Source of the DNA: Notolepis coatsorum
Lineage: Eukaryota; Chordata; Actinopteri; Aulopiformes; Paralepididae
Assembly (NCBI GenBank): GCA_963971535.1
Contig: OZ020590.1
Span: 149,557,680-149,621,679 of the forward strand
Direction: 5' to 3'
DNA length: 64,000 nucleotides
Both the position numbers and the translations under genes were made by a program. Under the pieces are notes generated by a model that had not been told where the DNA came from, made no database searches, and was given only the letters and a program-made list of their open reading frames with translations. Below are positions 29,256-40,507 of the stretch, piece by piece (within the stretch, counting starts at the first letter, position 1; the number at the start of each line of letters is the position of its first letter).

Positions 29256-29918
29256 GAGAAACGGCTGTTGCGCACCCCCCCCTACTGTTGGTCCAGGAGG
29301 CCGGAGACTGTCACATGCTTTCCTCCGACACATGTGCAGCCAGCCGGCAGCCAGCCTGGCAGCGCAGATTCTCACCGGGAGAGTGGAAGGTGTGGAAGGT
29401 CAACTACCTTTCTCCAGATCCTACCCTCGCTGTGCAGGCGCCCCGACCGAACTGTAGGTGTCGCTGTCCACAACGCCCAGGACCCACCCATCAGCTTTCC
29501 CACCCCTAACACTGCCAATTGTGTTAGTATGAGCGACCAGCCAAGCTGATAGCAACGCCGAGAGCTGGGCTCGAACCCAGCGTCTCCAGCGTTGGTGGCG
29601 AGCGACTTGCCCACTACACCACCTAGCCGCCTACAACGGTATGTTAACCACTAACGACTGCCCACCGGCACCGGGGGCTGTTTTTTTCACAATCTAATAT
29701 AATTATACTTTTTTTCTTTACAAGTCGATTATTAATTTCAATATAGAATATTTGTTGACAGCCCTACAAGTACAATTAGTTACTGCACACTACATCACCC
29801 CTGAGTGGAACATGGAAAGCCAAACTTTTCCCCACTGTACCGAAAACCTGTACCGAACCGTGACTTCAAAACCGAGGTACGTACCGAACCGTGGTTTTTG
29901 TGTACCGTTACACCCCTA
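29256..29918. mobile_element. Right part of hAT MITE with SINE S1 (unit 2 start)
   Basis: The minus-strand SINE S1 occupies about 29,264-29,631. It is followed by the SINE's right target duplication TACAACGGTATGTT and the right half of the MITE, ending TACACCCCTA with CTAGTTAC after it. The left half is missing because unit 2 begins here at the BEL/Pao junction. Confidence 0.85.
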
Positions 29919-30085
29919 CTAGTTACTATATCTATATCTGTACATATCTCTTACCTACTCTTACTAGTTACGCTGCTGGCCAGTATGACTTACTACCATA
30001 GTGTCTTTATACCTGTATCACTGTACATATTAATACTTAATACTACAACTCTGTACATACATCTGATTAGCACTAATACTAATCA

Positions 30086-30204
30086 GTGGCTCGGGAGGTA
30101 GAGCAGTCATCTGGTAATCTGGAGGTTCCCAGTTCGATTCCCCTTCTCCCGGGCAGCGTGTCGAAGTGTCCTTGAGCAAGACACTTAACCCCTAACTTAA
30201 CCCC
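30086..30204 (+). mobile_element. V-SINE-like head and core, unit 2
   Basis: The same element as 4978-5089, without the hAT. The single CCCTAACT at 30,190-30,197 is the empty target site. Confidence 0.75.
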
Positions 30205-30327
30205 ATTGCAGTAGTCGAGGGAGGCGAGACATGACTGTTGATTGGACGAGGAGTTGGGTGGCTTCATGTCAGCAAGGGGCGGATCCTTCTGCTGTTGCTC
30301 AGGAGGAACATTCCATGCAGGGCAGGG

Positions 30328-31147
30328 ATACAAACTGGTCAGACTACTGCTTGACCTTACTCCTAGAACCCACCTCACCCCTGCCCACTTTGACAACCTA
30401 GGATGGCTTAGAGTAGATGACAGAGTACAGCAACTTGCAATGGGCCTGGTCTACAAGATACACTACACGAATAATGTCGAATGTCAAAATACTTCCCAAA
30501 GGTCAGTGAATACCACGATCACAACACCAGAGGGAGCTCCACAAATCATGTCAAACCCAGATTCGGCTCAAACAAGGGACTAAACACGTTTTGCAATTAT
30601 GCCACATCAATGTGGAACGCCCTACCCACAGCTGTAAAGGAATGTGAATCACTACCCACTTTCAAAGAGCACCTACGAGACTGCAGTTGAAAACTGGCCC
30701 CTGTAAATGTCTAAACCCAACCCCCTCCAATGTACAGTAAATGTCCTAACCCAATAATACACGAGACCCTCTTCTTGGGACCAAGTAAGGTTTAGTCGAT
30801 ATTCCAATGTACAGTTTTGCTTGTACAGTTTCCCCCACCCACCCAACTACCTCCAATGTACACCCCCCCCCCCCCCCCCACCTCCTCCAATGTACAGTTT
30901 CTACAGTTTAGACTCTTTTTGTATCACAAACAGTACTGTATTTGTAAATCTGGTATGTCATAAATGTATAGATGTAGCAGTACTGTCTATCTGTATCTTG
31001 TGTATGTCATATATGTTATGATGAATTGAAAATGGGAGACCCTGATGTAAACTAGACGAAAGTCTTTCTCTGGTCTGCATCCCCTTAACAATTGTGTGTA
31101 TTGAGCTGTACTGTATTGTACCCATTCTGCAATCTGTTAATAAAGTT

Positions 31148-31180
<33 letters not shown>

Positions 31181-31184
31181 ACAC
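30328..31184 (+). mobile_element. LINE-L 3' fragment, unit 2
   Basis: Counterpart of 7303-8185, with C-terminal coding remnants (a frameshift near 30,478), C-rich 3' UTR and a (CAAT)n tail. Confidence 0.85.
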
Positions 31185-31427
31185 GGCACACTGAGGCCTA
31201 CAACAAACTGACCGGATCTTCCTTTATTCATTATGTTGATTGTACTGTAGCACTATTTTACTCTGTCCATTCTATTGCATAATTTTACTATCTACTATTA
31301 TTGCGTCTGTATTATTTTACTCTGTTTATTGCTTTTTATTACAGGTTCAAAACTGTCAGGTATTAAACTGTGTGGGTATCAAACAAGAGACTGTCAGGCT
31401 TTAAAACTGTGTAGGACCCAGACCTAG

Positions 31428-31483
31428 AACTGCACCCTGAGAGGGAACTGCACCCTGAGAGAGAACTGCACCCTGAGAGGGAG
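31428..31483 (+). repeat. 18-bp minisatellite, 3 units
   Basis: The shortest of the three orthologous arrays of AACTGCACCCTGAGAGGG. Confidence 0.9.
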
Positions 31484-32155
31484 GTTCGAAGGGTCAAAGT
31501 GGGTATAAGACAGGAGGGAAGACTGTCAAGTTTTAAACTGTGGATACCAAACAGAGAAGGTAAAGACGACTTTGAACTGTTGAACAGTAATCCAGAACTA
31601 TTTTATTGCACTGTAAAAAAATATATACAGGGTTCCCACGCTTGCCTTGAATTTTTGTTCCATACTACCTCCTGATTTTCCAGGTACTATTAAGTGATGA
31701 TCTATAGGCCCCTGAAGTTTTCCGCCCCCATCCACGCCCCCCCTCCCCTCACACACACAACCCCCTAGGACACCTGACTACTTACTTGATTTAAAAGATG
31801 TACCAGTCAAGTCTACATTGTAAATGCTTAGAGATTATGTCTTATTGATAATATCAATGCATGAAATAATGCAACAAGCTGTAGATGAACAACAATTTAT
31901 TGAACTGGAACACATGAGCACTGGGATTGATATATGTTCTCTCTTCCACTCCTCTCCTATCTCATCCTGTCCTCCTCTCCACACCTCCCCTCGTGTCCGC
32001 TCCTGTCTTCTTTTCCTACTCTTCTCAACTCCTCGTAATCATAATCGAAATTAATCGTTGTGAGGTTGCATCGTTTCACCCCTACTACTCTTACTCTGTA
32101 AAAGCGTTTGTAAAAGCTTTTGTAAATCAAACTGGTTATCGTTATGAGAGCTAAC

Positions 32156-33017
32156 CAGGGGCGGATTTAGGATTATAGGAGATCCGGGGCTTAGCCCAGA
32201 TAGGTGCCCGCCTTTTTTTTTTCTAATTTTTTATTTTTTTTTTGCAGGCAAGCAGCAGATTTTTTTTGAATTTAATTAACCTGTACGTGCAATTTCCTGC
32301 AATATAGAGCCTTCAATCTTGACCAATAAAGCTGCTCTTTTCACTATAAAACTCAGTTAACCATAACGTAGTTATGGTTAGATTTATATATTGGGGGGGG
32401 GTATATCATATTTTTCATATGATCAAAAAGTGGTGGAGCAAGAGCATACCTTTGCTCCCCCAAGTTCAATAGTGGGAGAGCAGAGATGCTCCGAATGCTC
32501 TTATGGCCAGGCGTCTATGATTCACTGATACAAAGTAAAATAGTGCAGTGCAATAAAATAGTTAGTAAAATAGAATAAAATAATGCAATAGTGCATTGCA
32601 ATAAAATAGTTATCATCGTATTTTATCGGGAGGCCGGTAAGGAGTGCATTACAGTAGTCGAGTTGGCTTGAAATAAAGGCATGGATCTGGTTTTCAGCGT
32701 CCTTTTCATTTATAAATGCTATGTTTCTAAGGTGGAAGAATTAAGTTTTTGTCAACTTGTTGATTGTGATTTAAAGCTTAGGTCTGAGTCTACCATAACA
32801 CCAAGACTTAACTCACTCAAATACAGTTAGCAGCTGGATAGACCACAGATGGAAATTAGCTTCTGCTAAATCTGGTGCAAACATATTTTCATGTAACAAT
32901 GATGAATTGTCCAAAAAAAAAGAAAAAAAAATCATTTAAAAAAAAAAATAGATTCAGGGCTTTTCAGAAAACATTCGGGGCTTGAGCCTAAGTAGCCACC
33001 CCCTAGCCCCGCCCCTG
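32156..33017. mobile_element. Nested hAT-like element
   Basis: It begins CAGGGGCGGATTTAGG and ends AGCCCCGCCCCTG, flanked by a perfect 8-bp duplication, GAGCTAAC (32,148-32,155 and 33,018-33,025). That octamer is part of the 54-bp satellite unit, so it entered a satellite copy. No coding sequence. Confidence 0.87.
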
Positions 33018-33361
33018 GAGCTAACGTTGGCTAGCTACTGTACCTGGTGCTGGCTAACTGGCTCGTTATGAGAGCTAACGTTGGCTAGCTACTGTACCTG
33101 GCGCTGGCTAACTGGCTCGTTATGAGAGCTAACGTTGGCTAGCTACTGTACCTGGAGCTGGCTAACTGCCTCGTTATGAGAGCTAACGTTGGTAGCTACT
33201 GTACCTGGCGCTGGCTAACTGGCTCGTTATGAGAGCTAACGTTGGCTAGCTACTGTACCTAGCGCTGGCTAACTGGCTCGTTATGAGAGCTAACGTTGGC
33301 TAGCTACTGTACCTGGCGCTGGCTAACTGGCTCGTTATGAGAGCTAACGTTGGCTAGCTAG
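33018..33361 (+). repeat. 54-bp satellite (GAGCTAACGTTGGCTAGCTA...)
   Basis: About six units with core GCTAACGTTGGCTAGCTACT, one of them short by one base, inside the outer hAT element. Confidence 0.92.
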
Positions 33362-34047
33362 TTAGCAAGATTGCACTGCTTACTAACTAACGTTGATAAA
33401 CCCAGGTTTACCACACAGTTAAAACACAGCTACTTACATTTGAGGATAAACTTGCATAAGAAGTTTCACTCAAGTTTCACTGTAGATGCCAAGGCTCCAT
33501 TGGCTCACCAAGCTGCCTGCATCAAATTCCAACATCCAATATACCATATAGGATGCCAAGAGCATGCTCTACAACATGGGATCATCCATTTCTATCTACA
33601 GTAAAAGCTGTTCACGTGTAAAGGGTTTTTATAAACTCATGTTAATTCTGTGCTCAATAGTTAAATTTTATTACACATCATCCAATACAATTTTCCAGGA
33701 CAACTGTTTCTATTTCCATGTAATTGGTCACTTTTGCTCAGTTTCCATGCCTTTCCATACCTGGAAAATGAATCCCATGAATCCCATGTTTTCCATGTTT
33801 TCCAGGTCCGTGGGAACCCTGATATATATATATATTTAGCATGGAATAGCGCACAAACTAAAGTATGTAGAAATTATCTGGTTAGTCAGTCTTGGACTAT
33901 AAACAATGCCTGTCAAATGAGCCATACTATTGTCTCCACCCATAGCTATAATACAGAACACACGATGGGTCCGCAAACATAGCTAAAATGGTCAATAACC
34001 CTGGCGCCATTGAGTAAAGATGGGAAAAGAGCGTGGCGGTCAATGAG

Positions 34048-35804
34048 TTAACAGGGACGGGGTTGAATGTGAACTAGATGAGGGAGGGAGGGACGTGAGT
34101 TTGTTTCTTCTCTGGTGTGAATCATCATGTGTGTCTTTATATGTGCCTTCAGAGTAAATCCTTCCCCACAAACAAAAAACCCACAAACTTCACAACTAAA
34201 TGTTTTTCCCCCAGTATGAGTTCTGATATGTACTTTTAAGGCATGTTTTGCACCAAATCTTTTAGGACACAGTGTGCAACTATAGGGCTCTTCCCCAGTA
34301 TGGCATCTCATGTGTCTATTCAGGTGTCCCTGTGAAATATATCTTTTAGGACACAGTGTGCAACTATAGGGCTTTTCCTCAGTATGGCTTCTCATGTGAA
34401 TATTCAGGTGTCCCCGTGTAATATATCTTTTATGACACAGTGTGCAACTATAGGGCTTTCTCCCAGTGTGGCTTCTCATATGTTCTTCCAAGAGTGTAAT
34501 AGCAGTAAATTTCTTGCCACAAACAGTACATGTCATGTGAATTTGAAAGTGAAGTTTTAAGCTCTCTGTGGGTTCTAAATGTTTCCCACACAAACCACAG
34601 TCACTAAGATGGACTTCAAGATGGGGCATTAAAGCTTTCCTATTAGGAAAACATTTCCCACACACTTCACAGCTCCAGGTCTCACGTGGTATTTGGTTTG
34701 ATAATTTCACCTCATGGGATGCAACCACAGAGCTCTTCAACTGGTTGCTGTTAGACAAACTCTGTCCTTTGTTTTTCTGTGTCTTCTTTGATGTCAGTGA
34801 GTTTAAACCAGGATGAGGTTCACTAGTCTCCAGCCAATCATCACTGTCATCAGTATCAGTTCCAGAACAGTCTGAAGAGAGGAGCTGGCCATCTGTAGTT
34901 GGTTCTAAAGCTGGATCTAAGTTACTGACTGGTTCTGATAATCCACAGTCCTCTCCATCAGGTTCTGTTTTCATCTGTTCTGTTGAGGTGCTGGCTAGAG
35001 GCTCGGTCTCTCTGTTTTCCTCAGTCTGGGTTTGGTTAAACCATGAGGACTGAGGTTTCTCTTCATCATGTTCACTCTTCACAGGGACAGGGTTGAAAGT
35101 GAACATGATACCAGCCTCCTCCAGACCTTGAAGCTGCTCTCCCTCCTGACTGGTCCAGAGTTCCTCCTGTTCCTCTTTAATCTGTAGGAGCTCTGGGTCC
35201 TGGGTTTGGTTAAACCATGAGGACTGAGGTTTCTCTTCATCATGTTCACTCTTCACAGGGACAGGGTTGAAAGTGAACTTGATACCAGCCTCCTCCAGAC
35301 CTTGAAGCTGCTCTCCCTCCTGACTGGTCCAGAGTTCCTCCTGTTCCTCTTTAATCTGTAGGAGCTCTGGGTCCTGGGTTTGGTTAAACCATGAGGACTG
35401 AGGTTTCTCTTCATCATCTTCACTCTTCACAGGGACAGGGTTGAAAGTGAACTTGATGATATCAGCCTCCTCCAGACCTTGAAGCTGCTCTCCCTCCTGA
35501 CTGGTCCAGAGTTCCTCCTGTTCCTCTTTCATCTGTAGGGGCTCTGGGTCCTGGGTTTGGTTAAACTGTGAGAACTGAGGTTTCTCTTCATCATCTTCAC
35601 TCTTCACAGGGACAGGGTTGAAAGTGAACTTGATGATATCAGCCTCCTCCAGACCTTGAAGCTGCTCTCCCTCCGGACCGGTCCAGAGTTCCTCCTGTTC
35701 CTCTTTCATCTGTAGGAGCTCTGGCTGCTCCTGGCTCAGACTGGGGCTCCTCTCTTGCTGCTCAGGGGGAACCTCCTCTTCACAGACAGAGAGCTGTGGG
35801 GGGT
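34048..35804 (-). CDS. C2H2 zinc-finger protein, last coding exon (unit 2)
   Basis: Paralogue of the unit 1 exon, with the same putative acceptor (plus 35,805-35,806) and phase-1 entry '(D)[16 protein letters not shown]'. It is the longest of the three in its acidic region, with four 'KEEQEELWT...[11 protein letters not shown]' repeats against two in unit 1 and three in unit 3. The fingers are three divergent ones ([24 protein letters not shown]), two of ITRGH/ISQGH type, one FGAKH finger, and a last finger disturbed by a 15-bp in-frame insertion (CEVCGFFVCGEGF), which lengthens the Cys-to-His spacing from the canonical 12 to 17 residues. Its DNA-binding preference would differ from the other copies. 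No first exon is recognised. Confidence 0.85.
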
Positions 35805-35886
35805 CTGGAGGGAGGCAGAATAATAACATGAATAGTTGTAATTGCTGTCACCATTGGAAAGCCACCAATTTTAAGAATTGACACAT

Positions 35887-36066
35887 GTTCTTCCTGTGCC
35901 CCAGGACAGTTCAGTCAGTATGTTCTTCCTGTGTCTCAGGACAGTTCAGTCAGTATGTTCTACCTGTGTCTCAGGACAGTTCAGTCAGTATGTTCTTCCT
36001 GTGTCTCAGGACAGTTCAGTCAGTATGTTCTTCCTGTGTCTCAGGACAGTTCAGTCAGTATGTTCT
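35887..36066 (+). repeat. 35-bp minisatellite, 5 direct units
   Basis: The same unit as at 10,528, without the inverted arm. It lies just upstream of the zinc-finger exon's acceptor on the minus strand. Confidence 0.92.
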
Positions 36067-36090
36067 GACTGGTTCTGGTTCAAACCCATT

Positions 36091-36545
36091 CATTTTTTTT
36101 TTCACCTTTTCTCCTTATTTCCAATTTTGTATTATCCAATTCTTCCCTCCCCTGTCTTGAACGTTGCTAGACTATGCCTCCCACTGGTCGGCTGTAGTGA
36201 GGATAGAAGCCTTGCATCACGTGCCCCCTCCGGTACATGAGAAGGCAGCCTGTCGCATCTTTTCACCAGACAGCTCGAACTCTCAGTGGCGAGGAGTAAC
36301 GCGTGGGAGGCTCACGCTGCCCCCGATACTTCCTGTCTCTGCTGTACAGGCGCCACCCAACCGACCTGTAGGAGTCGCTGTCCACAACGTCCAATCCCCA
36401 CCCACCAGCTTTCCCACCCTCTAACACTGCCAATTGTGTTAGTATGACGGCCGGCCAAGCCGGTAGCAACGCCGAGAGCTGGGCTCAATACCAGCATATC
36501 CTGTGTTAGTGACGAGCGCCTTGCCCACTGCGCCACTCAGCCGCC
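36091..36545 (-). mobile_element. tRNA-derived SINE S1 (full length)
   Basis: The tRNA-like head at the right reads GCGGCTGAGTGGCGCAGTG on the minus strand, and the T-rich end is at the left. The target duplication TCAAACCCATT is at 36,080-36,090 and 36,546-36,556. Confidence 0.87.
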
Positions 36546-36612
36546 TCAAACCCATTAATTAAGATTAAAATGCCAACCTAACAAACGAAGGTCCGAACGT
36601 TCGGGCTCAGCC

Positions 36613-36923
36613 CTACCTCTATGTAAAGTCATCTACTAGTAAACTAGCAGTCTTACCTCTATGTAAAGTCATCTACTAGTAAACTAGCAGTCTTACCTCT
36701 ATGTAAAGTCATCTACTAGTAAACTAGCAGTCTTACCTCTATGTAAAGTCAGCTACTAGTAAACTAGCAGTCTTACCTCTATGTAAAGTCAACTACTAGT
36801 AAACTAGCAGTCTTACCTTGATGACTTTACATAGAGGTAAGACTGCTAGTTTACTAGATGACTTTACATAGAGGCAAGACTGCTAGTTTACTAGATGACT
36901 TTACATAGAGGCAAGACTGCTAG
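36613..36923. repeat. 40-bp minisatellite in palindromic arrangement
   Basis: Five direct 40-bp units (core CTACTAGTAAACTAGCAGTC) followed immediately by about three inverted, slightly shorter units. Unit 3 (51,871-52,221) has six direct units. Confidence 0.92.
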
Positions 36924-37189
36924 ATTAGTAATTACTTTATGTAACGGTTCTCATTCAGTCAGAGACAGAAGAGTGACTCTGAACTGCTTTTTGACATGTA
37001 TTGTCCCTCAGCTGCAGAAGACACATAAAACAACATATTTGTAGTCTTCTGGTCACTGCACATCTTGCATACCCTCAGCAGAGAGATACAGAACTGCTCT
37101 GTTCTTTTGTAATGCCTCAATAACATTTACTTTATAAATAAATAGGAAAAAGAAAAGTATGTTTTATCAAAATAGGATAAATTAAATTA

Positions 37190-37860
37190 AACATGATGGA
37201 AAGAAACTGTGGAAAACATTAAATGAGCTAATGGGCAGATCAGGGGACAACACACCCTCCTTTATAGAGTCAGGCAATGCCTTCATTACTAAACCTCTAG
37301 AAGGCTAGATATTGCAAACTACTTTAATGATTTTTTTTGTTGGGAAGATAGAGAAACTAAAAAGTGAGATAACAATCTTTCAAAACAATTGATTAATGAC
37401 CAACTAATGAGAAATAAAGATTGTGAGTTTGACTTTCAAACTGTGCATGTGAATAAAGTAGAAGCATTTCTTAGTAGTGTAAATGTTTAAAAACCATCAG
37501 GATTAGGATCAGCGACTTCGGGTCATTGAGATAAATAAAATGAATTATTATTATTATTAGATGGGAAACTCTTGGGTATGGTTTCTGGCTCTATTGCACT
37601 ACCCATATGCCATATTTTTTATCTAAGCTTACTGAAAGGTGTATGTCCATTGGCATGGAAAGCTGCAAAAGTTATTCCACTACCCAAAATCAGGTGCTAA
37701 TAGCCGTCCTATCAGCATTCTTCCAGTGCTTAGCAAACTCATGGAAAGAATTGTGTTTGACCAGGTTTCCTCTTTTTTTCTACTAACAAACTCAACTCTG
37801 AATTTCAGTATGCGTACAAAAAATATCACTCCACTCCTAACTCCTAACCCATAAGCTACA
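37190..37860 (+). pseudogene. L2-like LINE reverse-transcriptase fragment
   Basis: Reading across stops and frameshifts gives 'ELMGRSGDNTPSF', 'GANSRPISILPVLSKLMERI' and 'FDQVSSFF', the N-terminal RT blocks of an L2-like LINE. Part of the block between about 37,690 and 37,700 seen in unit 3 is deleted here. It is inactive. Confidence 0.75.
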
Positions 37861-38039
37861 GTCTATGTATATGGCTGGGAGCTTTATACAATTAAACTCT
37901 TACACTAAACCAAAATAAAATCAAAACATTACTTAAAACAGAAATGGTAAACTAGCGCCACCTGCTGAACATAGCAGGAAATGCCACAGTGCATAGACTA
38001 TCTGATAGGATAGAGATAGACTATCAAAACCACTCTCAA

Positions 38040-38513
38040 AGAGCACCTATACGAGAGACTGCAATTCGAAGCTGGCCCCTGTAAATGTCCTAACGCAACC
38101 CCCTCCAATGTACAATAAATGTCCTATTAAACCCAATAATACACGAGACCCTCTTCATGGGACCAAGTAAGGTTTAGTCGATAATCCAATGTACAGTAAC
38201 CCCCCCGCCTACCCAAGCCCCACCCCACCCACCTCCTACAATGTACAGTTTCTTCGTCAAATGTATATACTCTCTTTTTTAGACTATTTTTGCATCACAA
38301 ACAGTACTGTATTTGTAAATCTGGTATGTCATAAATGTATAGATGTAGCAGTACTGTCTATCTGTATGTCATATATGTTATGATGAATTGAAAATGGGGG
38401 ACCCCGATGTAAACAAGACGAAAGTCTTTCTCTGGTCTGCATCCTTGTGTATTGAGCTGTACTGTACCCATTCTGCAATCTGTTAATAAAGTTTTCAATC
38501 AATCAATCAATCA
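38040..38513 (+). mobile_element. LINE-L 3' end, unit 2
   Basis: The last few codons ('LKEHLYERLQFEAGP'-like, frameshifted), the 3' UTR and a (CAAT)n tail. Confidence 0.82.
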
Positions 38514-39022
38514 GTTAGCAGGTAAATTAATTTACATTGATAAACAATAAACATACAATATGCATGGAGCCACATACCTGCAGAAGACACATAAAACAAC
38601 ACCGCTGGAGTCTTCTGGTCGCTGCACATCTTGCATAATTACCTACATGTACAAAATTAAACAATTCATTCGTTTTTTCACCAGAATAATAATAATAACG
38701 CAGAGAACAGAGAATGGAATCTGCATGGAATGGCCGTAGCAATCATTGCGACATTTAACCTACCTATAAAACTAGAACTAGTGGTCAAATTAGCACAAAT
38801 GTCATAAAACCATGTAATAAAATGAACGTTAAGCATTATGTATTACAAGTTAAAACTTAAATTAGTTACATTTAGCAGAAACGAGTGAACTGAAGCACCT
38901 CCCCTCAGTAGAGAGTGGGTACGGCATCACAACAGGAACGGACAGCGCGATATGCAATGAGGTGGTGCGACAGGATCTCACTGCCACCTAGTGGTAGCTG
39001 TTGTTACTGTATGTACTGTGTG
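38514..39022. other. Shared spacer, no gene recognised
   Basis: Equivalent to 17,510-17,740 joined directly to 18,798-19,055 of unit 1, with the uninterrupted site where unit 1 has a LINE-L. It separates two LINE-L copies whose tails face each other. Confidence 0.5.
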
Positions 39023-39196
39023 GATTGATTGATTGAATTGATTGATTGAAAACTTTATTAACAGATTGCAGAATGGGTACAATACAGTACAGCTCAATAC
39101 ACACAATTGTTAAGGGGATGCAGACCAGAGAAAGGCTTTAGTCTTGTTTACATCGGGGTCCCCCATTTTCAATTCATCAGGACATATATGACATAC
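39023..39196 (-). mobile_element. LINE-L tail and short 3' UTR
   Basis: A reversed (TGATT)n tail and the first part of the 3' UTR, cut by the (ATGA)n array of the next LINE-L copy. Confidence 0.8.
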
Positions 39197-39304
39197 ATGA
39201 ATGAATGAATGAATGAATGAATGAATGAATGAATGAATGAATGAATGAATGAATGAATGAATGAATGAATGAATGAATGAATGAATGAATGAATGAATGA
39301 ATGA
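39197..39304. repeat. (ATGA)n microsatellite, about 27 units
   Basis: An expanded LINE-L tail. The same tail has about 8 units in unit 1 (19,512-19,543) and about 6 in unit 3. Confidence 0.95.
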
Positions 39305-40505
39305 AAACTTTATTTAACAGATTGCAGAATGAATGGGTACAATACAGTACGGCTCAATACATACAATTGTTAAGGGGATGCAGACCTGAGAAAGACGTTT
39401 GTCTTGTTTCCATCAGGGTTCCCCATTTTCAATTCATATAGACATTTATGACATACACAACATACATGACATTTATGGCATAGGGACATATAGGTATTTA
39501 GTACTGATACATTTGTGACATAAACGGTATTCAAATATACAGTACCGTTACCCCTAGATCCTGACAGAGTATATACATATGATGGGGAGGGGACTGTACA
39601 TTAGGAGGGGGTGGGTGGGTGGGAGAGAAATATACATACGGCAGGGAGGGAATATATACATGCGGTGGGGAGGAGACTGTCTATTAGGAGGTGGTGGGGG
39701 TTTTGGGCATTTACGGTGGCCATGACATACAGATAGACAGTACTGCTACATGACATCTATACATTTATGACATACCAGATTTGCAAATACAGTACTGTTT
39801 GTGATACAAAAGAGTCCAGAAAAGAGAGTATATACATTTGATGTAAAAACTGTACATTGGAGGAGGGGTGGGGCAGGTGGGGTGGGGTTGGGTGGGTGGG
39901 GGGCTGTACATTGGAGGTGGTTGGGTGGGTGGGGTGGGGTGGGGGGGGTGTTGGGTAGGAGGGGTGGGTGGGGAACACTGTACAACTGTACAAGCAAAAC
40001 TGTACATTGGAATATTGACAAAACCATACTTGGTCATTTACTGTACATTGGAGGGGGTTGGGTTAGGACATTTACAGGGGCCAGTTTCGAATTGCAGTCT
40101 CCCGTAGGTGTTCTTTGAGAGTGGTTTTGAAAGTGGGTAGTGATTCACATTCCTTTACCGCTTTGGGTAGGGCGTTCCACATTGATGTGGCATAATTGCG
40201 AAACGTGTTTAGTCCCTTGTTTGAGCCGAATCTGGGTTTAACATGATTTGTGGAGCTCCCTCTGGTGTTGTGATCGTGGTATTCACTGACCTTTGGGAAG
40301 TATTTTGACATGTACATGGGTACCTTGGTCATGTAGTGTATCTTGTAGACCAGGCCCATTGCAAGTTGCTGTACTCTGTCGTCTACTCTAAGCCATCCTA
40401 GGTTGTCAAAGTGGGCAGGGGTGGGGTGGGTTCTAGGAGTAAGGTCAAGCAGTAGTCTGACCAGTTTGTTTTGAGATGTTTGTAAAGAAAATGTTTGCGC
40501 CTTTG
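39305..40505 (-). mobile_element. LINE-L copies (3' UTR then C-terminal coding)
   Basis: First a reversed 3' UTR of the (AATG)n-tailed type (39,305-39,722). Then another LINE-L 3' UTR with several GGGTGGGG tracts leads into C-terminal coding sequence (40,072-40,359, 'MGLVYKIHYMTKVPMYMSKY'), ending near 40,500. Confidence 0.82.
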
Positions 40506-40507
40506 AG

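Larger units (their letters stand above)
31628..33821. mobile_element. Non-autonomous hAT-like element, unit 2 only
   Basis: The ends are CAGGGTTCCCACG and its inverse CGTGGGAACCCTG. It sits in the (TA)n run that is uninterrupted in units 1 and 3, so the exact target duplication cannot be read. No transposase is found. Inside are a second hAT-like element and a 54-bp satellite. Confidence 0.85.

Noticed and set aside
36613-36923. CRISPR-like array
   Set aside because: Repeats are head-to-tail with no unique spacers, and the genome is a vertebrate's; it is a minisatellite.
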